Source: JAVBPR01 sp031549485
GTDB lineage: Bacteria; Bacillota; Clostridia; Oscillospirales; Feifaniaceae
Assembly (NCBI GenBank): GCA_031549485.1
Contig: JAVBPR010000018.1
Coordinates: 1-64,000, forward strand
Reading direction: 5' to 3'
Length of the DNA: 64,000 bases
Under the pieces are notes generated by a model. The model saw only the letters and a list, made by a program, of their open reading frames with translations. It had not been told where the DNA came from and did not search any database. Position numbers and translations under genes: made by a program. Position 1 is the first letter of the stretch, and each line of letters opens with the position of its first letter. Shown here in pieces: positions 49,745 to 59,249 of the stretch.

Positions 49745-50500
49745 TTAGCCTGCGTTTTGTAATATCAGCCTGTCCGCAATCATAGCGATGAACTCCGAAT
49801 TGGTAGGCTTTCCCTTTCCGCCGTGAATCGTATAGCCGAAATATCCGTTAAGGGTGTCGACATTTCCCCTGTCCCATGCGACCTCAACGGCATGGCGAAT
49901 GGCTCTTTCAACGCGCGACGAAGTTGTGCCGTATTTCTTCGCAATAGAAGGATATAAAAGTTTTGTAACCGCTTCGATAACCGTGCGGTCAAGAACGCTC
50001 ATCATTATCGCCTCGCGGACATATCTGTATCCTTTTATATGCGCCGGAACACCGATATCATGGATGATTTCGGTTACTTTGCGCTCAAGCGACAAACCGC
50101 TTTTTGCCGGGATTTCGGGCTCGTCCTCTCTAAACAGAAAACTTTCGATTCTGTCGGCTATAACGGCCGGATCGTTTTCTTTATACATACAGTATGTAGC
50201 GCCGTATCTCGTTGCTATTTCGGTAACCTCCTCGTTACCGAGGCAGGAATACACAATCGTTACCGGAGTTTTCTTAAGTTCCATCGCCCGCATGGCTTTC
50301 AGTACGCCGATACCATCGATGCGGGGCATGCATAAATCAAGCAGGATAACGTCCGGTTCTTCCCTTTCAATAAGCGCTATTGTGTCTTCGCCGGTGGTGG
50401 TGAGCCCCACTATCGCGTATCCTTTTCCTTTAAGGTAATCTGCGATAAGCTCTGCCGATTTTTCGTTGTCATCCGCGATCAAAATTTTACTTTGTTCCAT
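49745..50500 (-). CDS. spo0A: sporulation master regulator Spo0A
   Basis: 251 residues. Receiver with ADDNEKS and acceptor Asp55 in LLDLCMP; effector domain with VREAIMMSVLDRT and the DNA-recognition helix TTSSRVERAIRHAVEVAWDRG, all near-identical to Spo0A signatures. Controls entry into sporulation. GGAGG precedes the ATG. Downstream of spoIVB as in Bacillus. Confidence 0.99.
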   Translation of the reverse strand: MEQSKILIADDNEKSAELIADYLKGKGYAIVGLTTTGEDTIALIEREEPDVILLDLCMPRIDGIGVLKAMRAMELKKTPVTIVYSCLGNEEVTEIATRYGATYCMYKENDPAVIADRIESFLFREDEPEIPAKSGLSLERKVTEIIHDIGVPAHIKGYRYVREAIMMSVLDRTVIEAVTKLLYPSIAKKYGTTSSRVERAIRHAVEVAWDRGNVDTLNGYFGYTIHGGKGKPTNSEFIAMIADRLILQNAG

Positions 50501-50546
50501 TTTTTCCTCCTTGATTTGTCAATTTCTTCTATATAAGAACAAATTT

Positions 50547-50574
50547 ATTCTACATGAATTTTTTGAAATATCAA
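50547..50574 (-). promoter_or_regulatory. spo0A: spo0A promoter
   Basis: TTGATA (50569-50574), 16 bp, TAGAAT (50547-50552) on the minus strand. TGTAGAA overlapping the -10 differs by one base from a 0A box (TGTCGAA), suggesting possible autoregulation. Confidence 0.55.
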
Positions 50575-50620
50575 TACCTTTTATACGAACTTTTGAACTT
50601 TTTTGTAAAAATATGTAACA

Positions 50621-50660
50621 CGCCTAAAGGCGACCACTAAATGTAGTGACCGCCCTTTTT
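50621..50660 (-). terminator. imperfect hairpin after spoIVB
   Basis: GGCG-x2-CACTA and TAGTG-x2-CGCC arms around AATG with a two-base internal mismatch, between the spoIVB stop and the spo0A promoter. Confidence 0.35.
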
Positions 50661-50683
50661 ATTTTTGTATTTCGAGAAATATT

Positions 50684-51850
50684 TTATAGTTTATCCATCG
50701 CCGCAAGCATGTTCTCGATAAAAATTCCGTAACCTTTTGTCGGATCGTTTACAAGAACATGCGTGACGGCTCCGATTATTTTTCCGTCTTGTATTATCGG
50801 GCTTCCGCTCATCCCCTGCACAATACCGCTTGTCTGCTCAAGCAGCGCCTTATCGGTGACCTCGATCGTCATATTTTTATTGCTTCTGCCGCTTCCGCGC
50901 ATTATGCGGGTTATTTTTATATCGTATTCTTTCGGCGTATCTCCCGAAATTGTCGAAAGAATTTTCGCCGGACCTTCTTTTATCTCATATGCGGAAGCTA
51001 CCGGCAGCGCCTGTCCCACACTAAACGGCGCATCCGCCTTTCCGAAAACTCCGAATTCGGTGTTGCCGATCAGCTTGCCATATTGCAAGCTCTCGGTAAA
51101 GGAGCCCTGCAACTCTCCCGGCTCTCCGCGAACGCCTTTTTTCACCCCGAAAATATTTGCACCGACCATACTTCCCTTAAGCATCGGCATGACCGAGCCG
51201 GTATCTACATCGCATATCCCGTGGCCGAGACCTCCGAATGTATTGTCGCTAGGATTTATAAAGGTTATAGTCCCGAGCCCCGCCGTGCTGTCTCTCACCC
51301 ATGTGCCCGCTTTATATTCGTTATCATACTTTGAAAACGCCAAATCGATTTTGGTCGTCAGGGTATTTCCGTTTCTTATAAATACCACCTCGGCCTGTTT
51401 GCCGCCCTTTTCATATGCAGCTTTCACCTGCTCGTTTGTGGTAACCGTTTCACCGTTAATTTTAGTTATTATATCACCAATCTGGATACCCGCGTTTCGC
51501 GAGGGATTCGCGCTCCCTCTCTCGGTTTCAACGTCGCTCATCCCGACCACCATAACCCCGTCGGTATATAGTTTTACGCCGAACGGCAACCCGCACGGAA
51601 TCAAAGTTTCCCTTTGCACGACTCCAACAGTGACGTTTTTTACCGGGAAAATGCCGAACAGTTTTGCCTGCACCGTAGCTTCGTCTTCTATATTATTATC
51701 CGAAAATGTCAAAGGCGCTCTTGCGACGCTCTGCACCATATCCGGAAAAACCGATATGCTTCCCGGCGTTTCGATTGCCGCAATTACCGTTACCGCGCAA
51801 AGCGTCAGTATCGCCGCCGAAATAAATAAGCTAATTAATCTGCGTTTCAA
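50684..51850 (-). CDS. spoIVB: SpoIVB serine peptidase (S55)
   Basis: 388 residues: N-terminal membrane segment, PDZ domain (about 100-185, GIQIGDIITKINGE), and S55 peptidase with GLGHGICD (His) and the nucleophile in GMSGSPI. In Bacillus it is made in the forespore and triggers pro-SigK processing. TTG start (51850) after AGGAGGG. Confidence 0.96.
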   Translation of the reverse strand: MKRRLISLFISAAILTLCAVTVIAAIETPGSISVFPDMVQSVARAPLTFSDNNIEDEATVQAKLFGIFPVKNVTVGVVQRETLIPCGLPFGVKLYTDGVMVVGMSDVETERGSANPSRNAGIQIGDIITKINGETVTTNEQVKAAYEKGGKQAEVVFIRNGNTLTTKIDLAFSKYDNEYKAGTWVRDSTAGLGTITFINPSDNTFGGLGHGICDVDTGSVMPMLKGSMVGANIFGVKKGVRGEPGELQGSFTESLQYGKLIGNTEFGVFGKADAPFSVGQALPVASAYEIKEGPAKILSTISGDTPKEYDIKITRIMRGSGRSNKNMTIEVTDKALLEQTSGIVQGMSGSPIIQDGKIIGAVTHVLVNDPTKGYGIFIENMLAAMDKL

Positions 51851-51937
51851 AAAACAAACCCTCCTAAAAAAATCGCCTTAGAGTATTGTTTGTTTTTATA
51901 TGAATATTATTAAAAAATTTTCGGCAAAAAATGTTAA

Positions 51938-51980
51938 AAAACGGAAAATCCCCGCCGGGCAGAGCGTCCGGCGGGGAAAT
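51938..51980 (-). terminator. pfkA terminator
   Basis: TCCCCGCCGG/CCGGCGGGGA 10-bp stem (51949-51958, 51968-51977) followed on the minus strand by a T-rich stretch. Confidence 0.85.
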
Positions 51981-52004
51981 ACTTTATTGTTTGCAAAAAT
52001 TTTC

Positions 52005-52976
52005 TTAAATTGAAACGGTTTGCGCCATTTTATAGGTTTCCACGTCAAACTGCTTGCGAATCTTCAGCGCTTCCTGAATATCAAAATCCACAATTTCGCT
52101 TTTCTTATAGGCAACAACGCGGTTGCTTTTGCCCGCAATCAGCAGTTCGACAGCATGGTTGCCCATTCTCGTCGCCATAACCCTGTCGCGGACCGTCGGC
52201 GTTCCGCCGCGCTGAACATGCCCAAGGATAGTCGCCCTTGAGGTTATTCCTATGCGCTCTTCGATAGCGCGGGCGAGCTTTTCAACGCCGCCGACACCTT
52301 CGGCAACTATTATAATAAAGTGGGTTTTGCCCATTTCATTCGCTGTTTTTATTTTTGCGATAACGTCTTTTTCAAAATCGATTTTAACCTCAGGCACGAG
52401 GATAGAAGTCGCGCCCGAAGCTATGCCGACGTGCAAAGCGATGTCGCCGCAGCCTCTGCCCATGACCTCGACTATCGTGCATCTGTCATGCGAAGCGGTG
52501 GTGTCCAAAAGACGGTCCACCATGTCGCGCGCGGTATTAAGCGCCGTATCAAAACCGATTGTGTAGTCGGTACAGGAAATATCGTTATCTATCGTTCCGG
52601 GAACGCCGATACAGGGAACCCCGAATTTTGAAAGGTCGGAAGCGCCGCGGAAAGTTCCGTCACCGCCGATTGCGACGATGCCGTCTATTCCCATTTCCTC
52701 ACAGCGGGCTACCGCTTTTTTTATGCCCGCCTCGGTACGAAATTCCGGGCATCTCGCGGAAAGGAGGATAGTTCCTCCCTTATGAATTATATCGGTAACC
52801 GAAAAGGCGTCCATATCAATAATATCGCCGGAAATAAGGCCGTGATAGCCTCTTCTTATCCCTTTAACTTTTATCCCCGCAGCGATTGCCGACCTGGTAA
52901 CCGCGCGGACGGCGGCGTTCATGCCCGGGGCATCTCCGCCGCTTGTTAAAACGCCAATACATTTTGGTTCAAACAA
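52005..52976 (-). CDS. pfkA: ATP-dependent 6-phosphofructokinase
   Basis: 323 residues, LTSGGDAPGMNAAVR, GGDGTFRGA, GVPGTIDNDI, FDTALNT, and EVMGRGCGDIA. Glycolytic enzyme. The start is TTG 52976, the first possible start after two in-frame stops. Confidence 0.97.
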   Translation of the reverse strand: MFEPKCIGVLTSGGDAPGMNAAVRAVTRSAIAAGIKVKGIRRGYHGLISGDIIDMDAFSVTDIIHKGGTILLSARCPEFRTEAGIKKAVARCEEMGIDGIVAIGGDGTFRGASDLSKFGVPCIGVPGTIDNDISCTDYTIGFDTALNTARDMVDRLLDTTASHDRCTIVEVMGRGCGDIALHVGIASGATSILVPEVKIDFEKDVIAKIKTANEMGKTHFIIIVAEGVGGVEKLARAIEERIGITSRATILGHVQRGGTPTVRDRVMATRMGNHAVELLIAGKSNRVVAYKKSEIVDFDIQEALKIRKQFDVETYKMAQTVSI

Positions 52977-53023
52977 TTATTACACCACCCAAACTAAGCC
53001 AAAAAAATCAAAAATCAGTTAGA

Positions 53024-53052
53024 ATTATATCAAATTATGCAATAATGCACAA
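53024..53052 (-). promoter_or_regulatory. pfkA: pfkA promoter
   Basis: TTGTGC (53047-53052), 17 bp, TATAAT (53024-53029) on the minus strand. -10 perfect, -35 weak. Confidence 0.6.
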
Positions 53053-53084
53053 GGAAAACTTTCAATTCTCCGCTTAAATGTTAC

Positions 53085-56000
53085 TTATTTTAATATTATA
53101 TTGCCGTTTCCGAACGCCTCGATATATTTGTCTATGCTCTCTTTATCGGTTTTTGCCGAAAAAATTTCGGGCGCGGTCATATATTTTCCGGTATCCTCAA
53201 AATATAGAATAACCGCCGCGCTCCCCTCTTTCAGCCTATCAATCGAAAACATTTTTTTGCACTGCTCGCTTTCTCTCGAGGGAACTTTGATATATAACTT
53301 TTCGCGTTTTTCCTCATCGGCGTCGCTTCGCTTAAGCGAAACTATGCTCTCGAGAAGCAGTTTCGGCTCTTCGTCTTCTCTTGCGCTTATTCTTCCTGTC
53401 GCTATTACTGCGCTCTCGGGCAAAACAACTCCGCTATATTTCGTCAAAATCTTCGGAAAAACAAGGCTTTCTATGCTTCCCGTTTCGTCTTCGAGCGTGA
53501 TAAACGCCATGGTTTGCGCGTTTTTGGTTATCTTGGTTTTTTTCGCGATAATAACGCCGCCTATTTTTATTATATCGCCGTCCTTATAGTCCCCGCCCTC
53601 ATCTTTGAGCGAAGCAATCACCGCTCCGATGTTCGCCGTTTTCGCTGATTTCAGCTGTTTGCGGTAATCGGCAAGCGGGTGCCCCGAAAGATAAAGGCCT
53701 GTCGCCTCTTTTTCCATTTTCAGCTTTTCCGAAAGCGGAAATTCTGAGATGTCACTATATAAGATATCCGAAGAGCGGCTTTCTGTTCCTCCGAAGAAAT
53801 CAAGCTGTCCTATTATATTATTCTTTCTTTCGTCCTCGATATCCGCGGCAATTCTTACGTATGCTTCAAGCATCTGCGAGCGGAAAAGCCCGAAGCAGTC
53901 GAGAGCGCCTGAACGGATAAGCCCTTCGATTGCTTTTTTGTTTAAATCCCTGCCGCTCATTCGGGAGAGAAAATCATATAAATCAAGAAATTCGCCGTTT
54001 TCGGTTCGCTCTGCTATGCAGTTTTCGATTATGCCGTAACCGATATTTTTTATCGCGACAAGCCCGAACCTTATGCTGTCGCCCTCGACAATAAAGCCGA
54101 CATCGCTTTTATTAATGCAAGGCGGCAAAACTTTTATTCCGAGGTTTTGGCACTCGCCGATATATTCAAATACTTTCGGCGCAAAATCGAGCACGCTTGT
54201 GAGCAGCGCCGCCATGTATTCCTTCGGATAATGCGCTTTGAGATAAGCCGTTTGATACGCTATAGCCGCATAAGCCGCCGCATGCGATTTATTAAAAGCA
54301 TAGTTTGCAAACGCGCCCATCTCGTCGAATATAGCGTTGGCGACATCCGCGGGAACTCCGCGTGCCACAGCCCCGTCAACTTTCGGGTCGCCGTCCTTGC
54401 CCTCGCTTCCATAGACGAAAACTTCGCGCTCTTTTTTCATTTCCGATTCTTTTTTCTTGCTCATCGCGCGGCGCACAAGGTCGGCGCGTCCGTATGAATA
54501 GCCCGCCATTTCGCGGACAATTTGCATTACCTGCTCCTGATAGACAAGGCATCCGTATGTAACGTCAAGAATATTTTTCAGCATCGGATGGCGGTATCGC
54601 ACCTTTGAAGGGTTATGCATGCTCTCGATATAGCGCGGAATTGATTCCATAGGTCCCGGTCTGAAAAGCGAGATAACGGCGATAATATCCTCAAAATTTT
54701 TGGGTTTCAAATTTGTAAGAACATTTCGCATTCCGCCCGATTCGAGCTGGAATACACCCGCGGTGTTGCCATCTGACAAAAGTTTATAAACCGCCTCATC
54801 GTCGTAGCCTATTTTTGTCACGTCGATTTTTATCCCTTTTGCCGCGAGCATTTTTTCGCAGTCCGAAATAACGGTTAGGTTTCGAAGCCCCAAAAAGTCC
54901 ATTTTAAGAAGACCGAGTTCTTCAAGCGTGCCCATCGTGTACTGCGTCGCCGCAATATTATCGTTTCGCAAAAGCGGTACGAGGTCGGAAACAGGCGAGC
55001 CTGTAATAACGACTCCCGCCGCGTGAGTCGATGTGTTTTTCGGAGTTCCCTCAAGCAAAATTGCTGTGTCGATAAGTTTTTTTATTGTTTCGTCCGAGTC
55101 ATAAGCCGTCCGGAGGTCGGAATTTTTACGGCCGAGCGCCGATTCGATGGTGATTTTCAGTTCCTCCGGAATCATCTTCGCAACCGCGTCGACCTCGGCG
55201 TACGGATAATCAAGAACCCTGCCGACTTCACGGATAGCGCCTTTTGCAAGCAAGGTTCCGAAGGTGACAATCTGCGCGACATGGTCGCTCCCGTATTTTT
55301 CGACGACGTAGTCGATAACCTCCTGCCGCCTGTTAAAGCAGAAATCGATATCGATATCGGGCATGCTCACCCGTTCAGGGTTTAAAAATCTCTCGAAGAG
55401 AAGTCCGAGCGAAAGCGGCTCGATATCGGTAATTTCAAGGCAGTAAGAAACGATGCTTCCCGCAGCGGAACCGCGCCCGGGGCCGACCGGAATCCCTTTG
55501 CTTTTCGCATAATTTATAAAATCCCAAACAATTAAAAAATAATCGATATATCCCATATTTTTTATCGTTTCGATTTCATATTCGAGCCGCTCTTGCGCCC
55601 CTTCCGGCGGATTTTCATATCGGTTTTTAAATCCCTTTTCGCAAAGCTCTCGAAGATAGCTTTCGCTGTCGCCGTGCGGCGGCGTAAATTTTGGAAGCAA
55701 GAGCTGATGAAATTTCAGCTCGAGATTACATTTTTCCGCGATTTTGACCGTATTCTCAACAGCCTCCGGATACGCCGCAAAAAGCCCGGCCATTTCATCG
55801 CCGCTTTTGAGATAGAATTCGTCTGTCCCAAAGCTCATTTTGTCCGGATCGCTCAGCTTTTTCTGCGTTTGAGCGCACATCATTATCTGCTGCGCACCGG
55901 CGTCTTTTTTATCGATATAGTGAACGTCATTTGTCGCGACAAGCGGTATTTCAAGCTCTTTCGCGATTTTCACAAGCCCTGCCGTAACTATTTTGTCCTC

Positions 56001-56567
56001 GGGAAGATTGTGGTCCTGAAGTTCTATATAATAATCATCTTTAAATATCTCTTTATATTCTTTTGCCTTTGCCATCGCACCGTTATAGTCGCCTGCGAGA
56101 ATAAGTCGCGGAATCTCGCCGACAAGGCAGGCAGAGAGGCAAACAAGCCCCTCGCTGTATTGCCGCAAAACCGACATATCACAGCGCGGCTTAATATAAA
56201 ACCCTTCAAGCTGCGCTATAGAAACGATTTTCACAAGATTATGATAGCCTTTTAAATCCTTTGCAAGGAGGACAAGATGGTAGTTTGCGTTATCCTCGGT
56301 CCTGCTTTTATCCTGCATGGTTTTTGCGGCGACATAAACTTCGCATCCGATAATCGGCTTAAGCCCCGCGGCTTTAGCCTCTTTATAAAACTCAATCGCG
56401 CCCGACATATTGCCGTGGTCGGTTATCGCGATAGACTTTTGACCGAGCTCTTTCGCGCGTGCAAAAAGCGGAGCGTCCGAATCGGCACTTGACTTTTTGC
56501 CGATTTTGCACGCCCCGTCGAGCAAGCTGTAAACAGTATGTAAATGTAGATGAACAAAGTCCCGCAT
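53085..56567 (-). CDS. dnaE: DNA polymerase III alpha subunit DnaE
   Basis: 1160 residues. PHP domain (HLHLHTVYSLLDGACKI), polymerase catalytic aspartates in PDIDIDF, helix-hairpin-helix region and C-terminal OB-fold (GGVIIAKKTKITKNAQTMAF). No N-terminal exonuclease, so DnaE not PolC. ATG 56567 overlaps the whiA stop as TAATG. Confidence 0.97.
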   Translation of the reverse strand: MRDFVHLHLHTVYSLLDGACKIGKKSSADSDAPLFARAKELGQKSIAITDHGNMSGAIEFYKEAKAAGLKPIIGCEVYVAAKTMQDKSRTEDNANYHLVLLAKDLKGYHNLVKIVSIAQLEGFYIKPRCDMSVLRQYSEGLVCLSACLVGEIPRLILAGDYNGAMAKAKEYKEIFKDDYYIELQDHNLPEDKIVTAGLVKIAKELEIPLVATNDVHYIDKKDAGAQQIMMCAQTQKKLSDPDKMSFGTDEFYLKSGDEMAGLFAAYPEAVENTVKIAEKCNLELKFHQLLLPKFTPPHGDSESYLRELCEKGFKNRYENPPEGAQERLEYEIETIKNMGYIDYFLIVWDFINYAKSKGIPVGPGRGSAAGSIVSYCLEITDIEPLSLGLLFERFLNPERVSMPDIDIDFCFNRRQEVIDYVVEKYGSDHVAQIVTFGTLLAKGAIREVGRVLDYPYAEVDAVAKMIPEELKITIESALGRKNSDLRTAYDSDETIKKLIDTAILLEGTPKNTSTHAAGVVITGSPVSDLVPLLRNDNIAATQYTMGTLEELGLLKMDFLGLRNLTVISDCEKMLAAKGIKIDVTKIGYDDEAVYKLLSDGNTAGVFQLESGGMRNVLTNLKPKNFEDIIAVISLFRPGPMESIPRYIESMHNPSKVRYRHPMLKNILDVTYGCLVYQEQVMQIVREMAGYSYGRADLVRRAMSKKKESEMKKEREVFVYGSEGKDGDPKVDGAVARGVPADVANAIFDEMGAFANYAFNKSHAAAYAAIAYQTAYLKAHYPKEYMAALLTSVLDFAPKVFEYIGECQNLGIKVLPPCINKSDVGFIVEGDSIRFGLVAIKNIGYGIIENCIAERTENGEFLDLYDFLSRMSGRDLNKKAIEGLIRSGALDCFGLFRSQMLEAYVRIAADIEDERKNNIIGQLDFFGGTESRSSDILYSDISEFPLSEKLKMEKEATGLYLSGHPLADYRKQLKSAKTANIGAVIASLKDEGGDYKDGDIIKIGGVIIAKKTKITKNAQTMAFITLEDETGSIESLVFPKILTKYSGVVLPESAVIATGRISAREDEEPKLLLESIVSLKRSDADEEKREKLYIKVPSRESEQCKKMFSIDRLKEGSAAVILYFEDTGKYMTAPEIFSAKTDKESIDKYIEAFGNGNIILK

Positions 56568-57463
56568 TATAATTCCTTTGCGATATTAATCAGTTTTGTA
56601 AGCCTGTGGTTTAGCCCGCTTCGCGTCGGCTTCGGCGTAAGCATTTCTGCAATTTCCGAAAGCGGAAGCTCGGGGTTTTCAAGCCTTGCCATCGCCGTGT
56701 CCGACAGCTCTTTAGGGAGCATCTCGAGAAGCCCGGCCGCCTTTATTTTTTCAATCGCCTCACATTGTTTTCGCGACGCCTCAACCGTTTTAGAAAGATT
56801 TGCAACCTCAAAATTAAGCAGCCTGTTCTGACGGTTTTTCATCTCTTTGAGGATTTTTACATCCATGAGTTCAAACGCTTTACCGGAAGCGCCGATAATG
56901 GTCAAAAAGTCCTCTATATCGGTGCTTTTTTTGATATAAATTATCTGCTTGCCGCCGCGCTCTTTTTTCTTCGGCGAAACCTCGTGCAGAGCAAGAAGCT
57001 CAAACAAATCTTCCGAAAGCCCTCTGTGCGAAGTATCAAATTCCAAATAATACTCGTTTTCAGGATTATTCAAAAACCCACAAACGAGAAAAACTCCCCG
57101 CAAAAACGCCGCAGAGCAACATTCAGCGTCAAAATTGCTGAAATTTATTTTCAGCGAAAGCGATTTCGCGCTGTGCCCTGTAAGCGTAAATATTTTTTTC
57201 GAGTCTTCTTCGTCGGCGGAAACGGTATATGCGTTTTTTGTGGCGGTGATTTCAAGATTTGCGTCGCAAACCTTTCCGCAAAGTTTTGCAAACCTCTTTG
57301 CAACCTCGAGGTTGCCCGCCGTCATTTTTATTCCCGTTTCCTTAAAGCAGCCCGAAAAGAGCGCCATGCCGTATAATTCCGCAAGGCGGCAGCACGGCTT
57401 GCCGTTTTCTTTCATAGCAAGCTCTTTTTTAAGCTCAAAACAAAAGGTTTCGATTTTTTTCAT
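56567..57463 (-). CDS. whiA: WhiA DNA-binding regulator
   Basis: 298 residues: LAGLIDADG-endonuclease-like N-terminal domains without catalytic residues and a C-terminal helix-turn-helix (LPLSEIAEMLTPKPTRSGLNHRLTKL). Linked to division and sporulation. 1 bp after rapZ; yvcK is not between them. Confidence 0.95.
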   Translation of the reverse strand: MKKIETFCFELKKELAMKENGKPCCRLAELYGMALFSGCFKETGIKMTAGNLEVAKRFAKLCGKVCDANLEITATKNAYTVSADEEDSKKIFTLTGHSAKSLSLKINFSNFDAECCSAAFLRGVFLVCGFLNNPENEYYLEFDTSHRGLSEDLFELLALHEVSPKKKERGGKQIIYIKKSTDIEDFLTIIGASGKAFELMDVKILKEMKNRQNRLLNFEVANLSKTVEASRKQCEAIEKIKAAGLLEMLPKELSDTAMARLENPELPLSEIAEMLTPKPTRSGLNHRLTKLINIAKEL

Positions 57464-57464
57464 C

Positions 57465-58316
57465 TTATTTTGTTATGTCGTTATGGGTAACGACCGTGTC
57501 AATTTTATCGTTTTCAAGCGCCTGTGCCATTCTTCGCGCAAACGAGACGCTGCGGTGCTTTCCGCCCGTGCATCCAAACGCAATAACCGCCTGCGGCTTG
57601 CCTTCCTCAATAAATTGCGGCAGCGCGAACTCGAGCATGTCCTTTATTTTTTCAAAATAAATACTTGCCGCGGGAAAAGAAAATACATAGTCGAAAACAG
57701 CATCGTCACGCCCCGTTTTATCTTTAAGCTCGGGAATATAAAACGGATTTGGAAGACAGCGCACGTCAAAAACATAATCAGCTTCAAGCGGTATCCCGTA
57801 TTTAAAGCCGAAACTGACGATGTTTACGAACATCTTTTTGTCGCCCTTTACAAAGTTCGAAAGCAAATTCGCCTTTAACTGAGGAAGCGAAAGGCTGCTT
57901 GTGTCGATGGTGTAATCGGATATTTCGCGAAGCGGTTCCATCATTTTTCGCTCGGTTTTAATCGATTCCAATAGCCCCTCGTGATTTGCAGCAAGCGGGT
58001 GCTTTCTTCTTGTCTCCTGATATCGTTTCAGAAGCGTTTCATCCGAAGCGTTGAGAAAGAGCATTTTGTAATTATATCCTGAATTTTTAAGGGTTTTAAG
58101 TTCTTTTGCAAAATCCTTGTCCACGCTTGCGCCGCGGATATCGGCGACAAGAACCGCTTTTTCAATTTTTCCGTACGCCTGGAAGCAGACTTCGGCAAAT
58201 TTCGGAATTAGGGCGGGCGGCATATTGTCGATACAATAAAACCCCGCATCCTCCAAAATCTCGACCGCGCGGCTTTTTCCCGCACCCGACATCCCTGTAA
58301 TTATAAGCAGTTCCAT
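57465..58316 (-). CDS. rapZ: RapZ family nucleotide-binding protein
   Basis: 283 residues. N-terminal Walker A GMSGAGKS (8-15), VADIRG, and the C-terminal GCTGGKHRSV motif that binds a glucosamine-6-phosphate-type ligand. In E. coli RapZ directs glmZ RNA decay; in Firmicutes the role is less clear. Confidence 0.95.
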   Translation of the reverse strand: MELLIITGMSGAGKSRAVEILEDAGFYCIDNMPPALIPKFAEVCFQAYGKIEKAVLVADIRGASVDKDFAKELKTLKNSGYNYKMLFLNASDETLLKRYQETRRKHPLAANHEGLLESIKTERKMMEPLREISDYTIDTSSLSLPQLKANLLSNFVKGDKKMFVNIVSFGFKYGIPLEADYVFDVRCLPNPFYIPELKDKTGRDDAVFDYVFSFPAASIYFEKIKDMLEFALPQFIEEGKPQAVIAFGCTGGKHRSVSFARRMAQALENDKIDTVVTHNDITK

Positions 58317-58355
58317 TTTTCCACTTCCTTTGGCTTTTTTCGCTTTAAGGCAAAA

Positions 58356-59249
58356 CTAAACTATTATTATTTCGGGTTCAAGGGTAACGCCTGTTTCCCT
58401 ATTCACCGTTTCTTTTACAAATTCGAGTAGCGCGATAACGTCTTTTGCTGTCGCGCCGCCTTTGTTGATTATAAATCCCGCGTGTTTTTCCGAGACTTCT
58501 GCGCCGCCTATTCTCTTGCCCTTTAGCCCGCAATCTTCGATAAGTTTTGCGGCAAAATAGCCCTGCGGCCGCTTAAAAGCGCTGCCTGCGCTCGGGAAAT
58601 TCAGCGGTTGCTTTTCCTTGCGGGCATCCATATTCGCCTGCGTCAGTTTTTCGATTTCGGCGGGGTCGCCTTTTGTAAGCTTTAAAATGCTCGCGAAAAT
58701 CAAACCGCCGTTTTTCTTAAAAATACTATCTCTGTAGCAAAACTCGTGTGCTTCTCCCTTAACGATTTCGGCTTCCCCTTCTTTTGTAATAAAATATGTT
58801 TCTTTACAAACGTCTTTCATCTCGCCGCCGTACGCTCCGGCGTTCATAACTATCGCGCCGCCGACCGTGCCCGGAATACCGTACGCAAATTCAAGGCCGG
58901 TAAAACCGTTATTTTTAGCGCAGAGGGCGAGCTTTGTAAGGTTTGTGCCCGCGTGCGCTGTTATCTCTCCGTCTAAGCCAAACGAAAACTCATCATGCAA
59001 AGACGTGTCGATAACAAGCCCTTTAAAACCCTCGTCTTTGAAAAGGACGTTGCTTCCGTTGCCTATTATGTAAAAATCCAGATTAAGTTTGCGCGCGGTT
59101 ATTAAAACCGTCATCATTTCTTTCATCGTGCGCGGCGCAACATAATAATCGGCGGGGCCGCCGATTTTAAAGCTCGTGTGCTTAGACATCGGCTCCGCTT
59201 TTTTAAATTTGATTCCTAATTTTTCGAGTGCGAAACAAATATCAACCAT
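58356..59249 (-). CDS. murB: UDP-N-acetylenolpyruvoylglucosamine reductase MurB
   Basis: 297 residues. FAD-binding GNGSNVLF, GIPGTVGGAIVMNAGAYGGE, catalytic Ser in CYRDSIF, SAGSAFKRP. Second committed step of peptidoglycan synthesis. TAATG overlap with the PHP gene. Confidence 0.97.
   Translation of the reverse strand: MVDICFALEKLGIKFKKAEPMSKHTSFKIGGPADYYVAPRTMKEMMTVLITARKLNLDFYIIGNGSNVLFKDEGFKGLVIDTSLHDEFSFGLDGEITAHAGTNLTKLALCAKNNGFTGLEFAYGIPGTVGGAIVMNAGAYGGEMKDVCKETYFITKEGEAEIVKGEAHEFCYRDSIFKKNGGLIFASILKLTKGDPAEIEKLTQANMDARKEKQPLNFPSAGSAFKRPQGYFAAKLIEDCGLKGKRIGGAEVSEKHAGFIINKGGATAKDVIALLEFVKETVNRETGVTLEPEIIIV

Noticed and set aside
50763..51881. 372-codon plus-strand frame
   Set aside because: Antisense shadow of spoIVB, low-complexity Ser/Pro/Thr translation.
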